Assembly (NCBI GenBank): GCA_028706695.1
Contig: JAQTVU010000108.1
Location: 1-7,364, forward strand
Reading direction: 5' to 3'
Length of the DNA stretch: 7,364 nt
Origin: Mycobacterium sp.
GTDB taxonomy: Bacteria > Actinomycetota > Actinomycetes > Mycobacteriales > Mycobacteriaceae
The notes under the pieces are model-generated. The model was not told the DNA's origin. It worked only from the letters and a program-made list of their open reading frames with translations, and did no database searches. The position numbers and the translations under genes are program-made. Positions 5,573 to 7,364 of this stretch are shown piece by piece (within the stretch, counting starts at the first letter, position 1; each line of letters opens with the position of its first letter).

Positions 5573-5943
5573 GGAGGTGATGGTCCAGCGATCATGACCT
5601 GACGTGAAGCTCGTCGTCGCCGTCCGGGTAGCTACCAGGAAGCCCGGTGGCAGGCTGGCGGATCGGTCAGGAAACGGGCCGGGTCGCCGGACAGCAGCCA
5701 GTTGAGGGCCGTCGGCGATCGGGGCGGTTCGTGACCGTAACGTGCAGGCCGTGTTGACGATCGTGCAGGCGCCCCGGCCAGCCCACGGAATGGGTGGCGC
5801 CACCAGGAGCCGGTCAACTAGGCCAGGGCCTTCTCTCACAGTGCCCTCTCGGCTCGGTGGTGGCGTGCGGCACCAGGGATAGATTCCCGACTTGCAACAA
5901 ATGAGCGGATGGTGGCGCCGCGGCGATCAGTAGCGGCGTTGTT
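5573..5943. other. Intergenic stretch with possible IS110 debris
   Basis: No intact gene is seen. On the minus strand near 5632-5700 a frame reads SGDPARFLTDPPACHRASW, which could be a decayed version of the IS110 segment that normally precedes the NESAGR/KTRPG region. The intervening bases do not align cleanly, and several frameshifts would be needed. The rest looks non-coding. Confidence 0.35.
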
Positions 5944-5952
5944 TTGTGCACA
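5944..5952 (+). promoter_or_regulatory. DnaA-box-like nonamer (one mismatch)
   Basis: TTGTGCACA differs by one base from the mycobacterial DnaA-box consensus TTGTCCACA. It lies 18 bp (start to start) from an exact match on the same strand. Confidence 0.35.
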
Positions 5953-5961
5953 GTCGGGCGC

Positions 5962-5970
5962 TTGTCCACA
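5962..5970 (+). promoter_or_regulatory. DnaA-box-like nonamer (exact)
   Basis: TTGTCCACA is an exact match to the DnaA-box consensus of mycobacterial origins. A single nonamer can occur by chance; its pairing with 5944-5952 and the repeats that follow make it worth recording. Confidence 0.45.
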
Positions 5971-5982
5971 GGCGTCGCGTGT

Positions 5983-6012
5983 GTGTCGGCCTCGTGTCGG
6001 CCCGTGTCGGCC
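5983..6012 (+). repeat. Three 9-bp direct repeats GTGTCGGCC
   Basis: Exact copies of GTGTCGGCC stand at 5983-5991, 5994-6002 and 6004-6012, spaced 11 and 10 bp, close to one helical turn. They sit between the DnaA-box-like sites and an AT-richer stretch. This resembles a short iteron array or simple replication slippage. Confidence 0.6.
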
Positions 6013-6023
6013 CGGCGAAATAC

Positions 6024-6033
6024 TATTCGAATA
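6024..6033. repeat. Palindrome TATTCGAATA next to the IS left end
   Basis: A perfect 10-bp palindrome in a locally AT-rich stretch, three bases outside the left inverted repeat of the IS1595-type element. Confidence 0.5.
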
Positions 6034-6036
6034 TGC

Positions 6037-6062
6037 GTACTGCTTATCTGCTTAAGTGGACC
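6037..6062 (+). repeat. Left terminal inverted repeat of the IS1595-type element
   Basis: 26 bp, starting GTACTGCTTATC and ending AAGTGGACC. It is identical to the reverse complement of 7119-7144. Confidence 0.92.
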
Positions 6063-6077
6063 TATGCTGGTCAGGTG

Positions 6078-7112
6078 ATGTTAGCTGGTGTGAGTCCGGT
6101 GGGCGGGGTGGATTATCCGCGGACCTATCAGGAGTTTCGGGCGTGGTTTCCCGACGATGCGTCGTGTGTCGAGTATTTGGCTCGTTTGCGCTGGCCAGAG
6201 GGCTTTCGTTGCCCGGTCTGTGACGGGCAGGACGCGTGGCGGACCTCGACGCAGCATTGGAAATGCGTCGGGTGCGGACGCAAGACATCGGTGACAGCCG
6301 GCACGATCTTCCATCGCACCCGCACGCCACTGAGCACGTGGTTTGCCGCTATCTGGCTGGTCACGTCGCAGAAGAACGGGTCCTCGGCGCAGAACCTGCA
6401 CGACATGCTGGGCCTGGGTTCCTATGAGACTGCGTGGACCTGGCTCCACAAGCTGCGCCGTGCCATGGTGCGCCCCGACCGCGACCTGCTGACGGGGGTG
6501 GTCGAGGTTGATGAGTCATTCATCGGCGGCCGCGCCACGGGAAAGCAGGGCGCATCCACCGACAAAGTGCCCGTCATGATCGCCGTGGAAAATGTTGGTG
6601 CACAAGTGAATCGGAAACTTCGACTCGGTCGTGTCCGGCTGGCGGTAGCGGACGGTCCGGGTTCCAAACAACTGGTGGACTTCGCCCGCACGACCGCCAC
6701 GCCAGGGTCGCTGATCCGCACCGACGGCGCCCGAATGTTTCGGGTGCTCGCCAACGAAGGATTCACCCACGAGTACATCTCCGGATACAGCTCCCCGGAA
6801 CCGGGCCACGTCACCCTTCCCGGGCCGCATCGGGTCGCCTCACTACTCAAACGCTGGAACGCCGGCACCCACCACTACCGCGTCGAACGCGAGCACCTGC
6901 AGTTCTACCTCGACGAGTTCGCATTCCGGTTTAATCGCCGCAGGTCACACGCGCGCGGCATGTTGTTCTACCGGCTGCTTCAGCAAAGCGTGAACACCGA
7001 TCCTCACCCGCTGACCGACCTCATCGGTGGAACCGCGCCACACCCCGTCCAGTCAGCAAACGACCTCGAAGACGATGACTCATTGCACGACAACATATTT
7101 GACGACTTCTAG
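6078..7112 (+). CDS. IS1595-family transposase
   Basis: 344 residues from ATG 6078. The frame is open much further upstream (to 5946), but that part lies outside the element and across its inverted repeat, so the first start inside the element is preferred; the ribosome-binding site is weak. The N-terminal zinc ribbon has CPVC (45-48) and CVGC (63-66), followed by TAGTIFHRTRTPLSTWF (73-89), the family helix. The ISXO2-like catalytic domain contains VDESFIGG with Asp145, RTDG with Asp216, and YLDEFAFRFNRR with Glu280 as the likely third acid. PGPHRVASLLKRW (248-260) and GTHH (263-266) match the family pattern. The C-terminus is strongly acidic (DLEDDDSLHDNIFDDF), perhaps a host-interaction tail. 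No frameshift is seen. The stop is seven bases before the right repeat. Confidence 0.93.
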   Translation: MLAGVSPVGGVDYPRTYQEFRAWFPDDASCVEYLARLRWPEGFRCPVCDGQDAWRTSTQHWKCVGCGRKTSVTAGTIFHRTRTPLSTWFAAIWLVTSQKNGSSAQNLHDMLGLGSYETAWTWLHKLRRAMVRPDRDLLTGVVEVDESFIGGRATGKQGASTDKVPVMIAVENVGAQVNRKLRLGRVRLAVADGPGSKQLVDFARTTATPGSLIRTDGARMFRVLANEGFTHEYISGYSSPEPGHVTLPGPHRVASLLKRWNAGTHHYRVEREHLQFYLDEFAFRFNRRRSHARGMLFYRLLQQSVNTDPHPLTDLIGGTAPHPVQSANDLEDDDSLHDNIFDDF

Positions 7113-7118
7113 AACCTG

Positions 7119-7144
7119 GGTCCACTTAAGCAGATAAGCAGTAC
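7119..7144 (-). repeat. Right terminal inverted repeat of the IS1595-type element
   Basis: 26 bp, starting GGTCCACTTAAG and ending AAGCAGTAC. It is the exact complement of the left end, seven bases after the transposase stop. Confidence 0.92.
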
Positions 7145-7180
7145 ATGTGTACGAGGCCCACAGCTCGGCAGACACGCCGC

Positions 7181-7219
7181 CCAGGGTGGGGAATTACCTG
7201 ACAGCCAGGGTGGGGAATT
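7181..7219 (+). repeat. Pair of 15-bp direct repeats CCAGGGTGGGGAATT
   Basis: Exact copies at 7181-7195 and 7205-7219, spaced 24 bp. Repeated motifs just inside an element end, followed by an inward-facing 3' gene end, are typical of IS21-type elements, whose transposase binds multiple terminal repeats. The family assignment is inference. Confidence 0.7.
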
Positions 7220-7251
7220 CCATGACGGACAACCCCCCTTGACTTTCGCAG

Positions 7252-7362
7252 TCATGCGGCGGCTGCGGCGCAGGCCAGTTCGTAGTCTCGGTATTTGTGG
7301 GGGTCGGGCTGGGCTGCGCCAACGCCGGTAATTCGTGCTGCGACAAGGGTTCTGCGGAGTTT
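7252..7362 (-). CDS. 3' end of an unidentified ORF, possibly of a mobile element
   Basis: A minus frame enters from the right edge with 36 visible codons and ends at TGA 7254-7252. It reads KLRRTLVAARITGVGAAQPD then PHKYRDYELACAAAAA. The composition is protein-like, with a basic stretch and a D-P-H-K-Y-R-D-Y-E-L motif, unlike the alternative frames. I do not recognise the family. Because the direct repeat pair lies directly downstream, it could be the last gene of an IS21-like or other transposable element. The stop codon sits in a short inverted repeat (TGACT, five bases, AGTCA; 7240-7254). Confidence 0.4.
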   Translation of the reverse strand, partial: KLRRTLVAARITGVGAAQPDPHKYRDYELACAAAAA

Positions 7363-7364
7363 GG

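Larger units (their letters stand above)
6037..7144 (+). mobile_element. IS1595-family insertion sequence (ISXO2-like), complete
   Basis: An element of 1108 bp is bounded by perfect 26-bp terminal inverted repeats that begin GTACTGCTTATCTGCTTAAG. It encloses one intact transposase with a zinc ribbon and an ISXO2-like DDE domain. The eight bases outside each end (GAATATGC on the left, ATGTGTAC on the right) do not match, so the usual 8-bp target duplication of the family is not evident with these boundaries. The integrity of the repeats and the ORF points to a recent, possibly active copy, in contrast to the decayed IS110 piece beside it. Confidence 0.88.

Noticed and set aside
5570..5839. Minus-strand frame of 89 residues
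   Set aside because: The sequence is Arg/Pro/Ser-rich with no family signal. Any IS110-like piece here lies in a different frame and is too scrambled to call.
7240..7254. TGACT-n5-AGTCA as a terminator for the right-hand ORF
   Set aside because: The stem is only five pairs, overlaps the stop codon and lacks a T run.
1..7364. CRISPR array, tRNA or rRNA genes, toxin-antitoxin or defence system
   Set aside because: No regularly spaced repeats beyond the short ones listed, no cloverleaf or rRNA sequence, and no paired small genes with known toxin or antitoxin motifs were seen.

Overview
The window is high-GC actinobacterial DNA, almost certainly from a Mycobacterium. The left part keeps the gene content I recall from M. 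tuberculosis Rv2765-Rv2766c and Rv2771c-Rv2773c: a dienelactone-hydrolase-like protein, an SDR oxidoreductase, a flavodoxin-like reductase, a two-helix membrane protein and dapB. The PE/PPE genes I recall between Rv2766c and Rv2771c are absent. A roughly 330-bp gap stands in their place. The species cannot be named from the sequence.

Layout. Bases 2-145 are the 3' end of a plus-strand hydrolase. It runs tail to tail into a tiny minus-strand ORF (142-258), which is coupled by an ATGA overlap to an SDR gene (255-1037). A gap follows (1038-1367). Next comes a compact minus-strand operon, dapB (2281-3018), membrane protein (1820-2284) and flavodoxin-like reductase (1368-1823), with both junctions 4-bp ATGA overlaps. 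A divergent region with two inverted repeats at the dapB start leads to a plus-strand secreted DUF732-type protein (3248-3583).

From about 3584 the window becomes accessory and decayed. It holds an unrecognised coding remnant (3784-3947) and a GAF-domain AcoR-like regulator, broken by a frameshift in a run of six G (frames 4307-5137 and 3948-4316). Then come a C-terminal IS110-family transposase remnant (5189-5569) and an intergenic stretch. That stretch has two DnaA-box-like nonamers, three 9-bp direct repeats and a palindrome. An apparently intact IS1595/ISXO2-type insertion sequence follows (6037-7144), with perfect 26-bp terminal inverted repeats. The right edge carries a 15-bp direct repeat pair and the 3' end of another minus-strand ORF, which looks like the end of a further mobile element.

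The conserved half is housekeeping: lysine and diaminopimelate synthesis (dapB) with co-transcribed small proteins, and an SDR oxidoreductase. The right half looks like an integration hot spot where old and recent mobile DNA accumulated. I found no convincing new multi-gene system. The most unusual signals are the palindrome over the dapB start codon, the homopolymer-broken regulator, and the DnaA-box/repeat/palindrome cluster interrupted by the IS1595 element.
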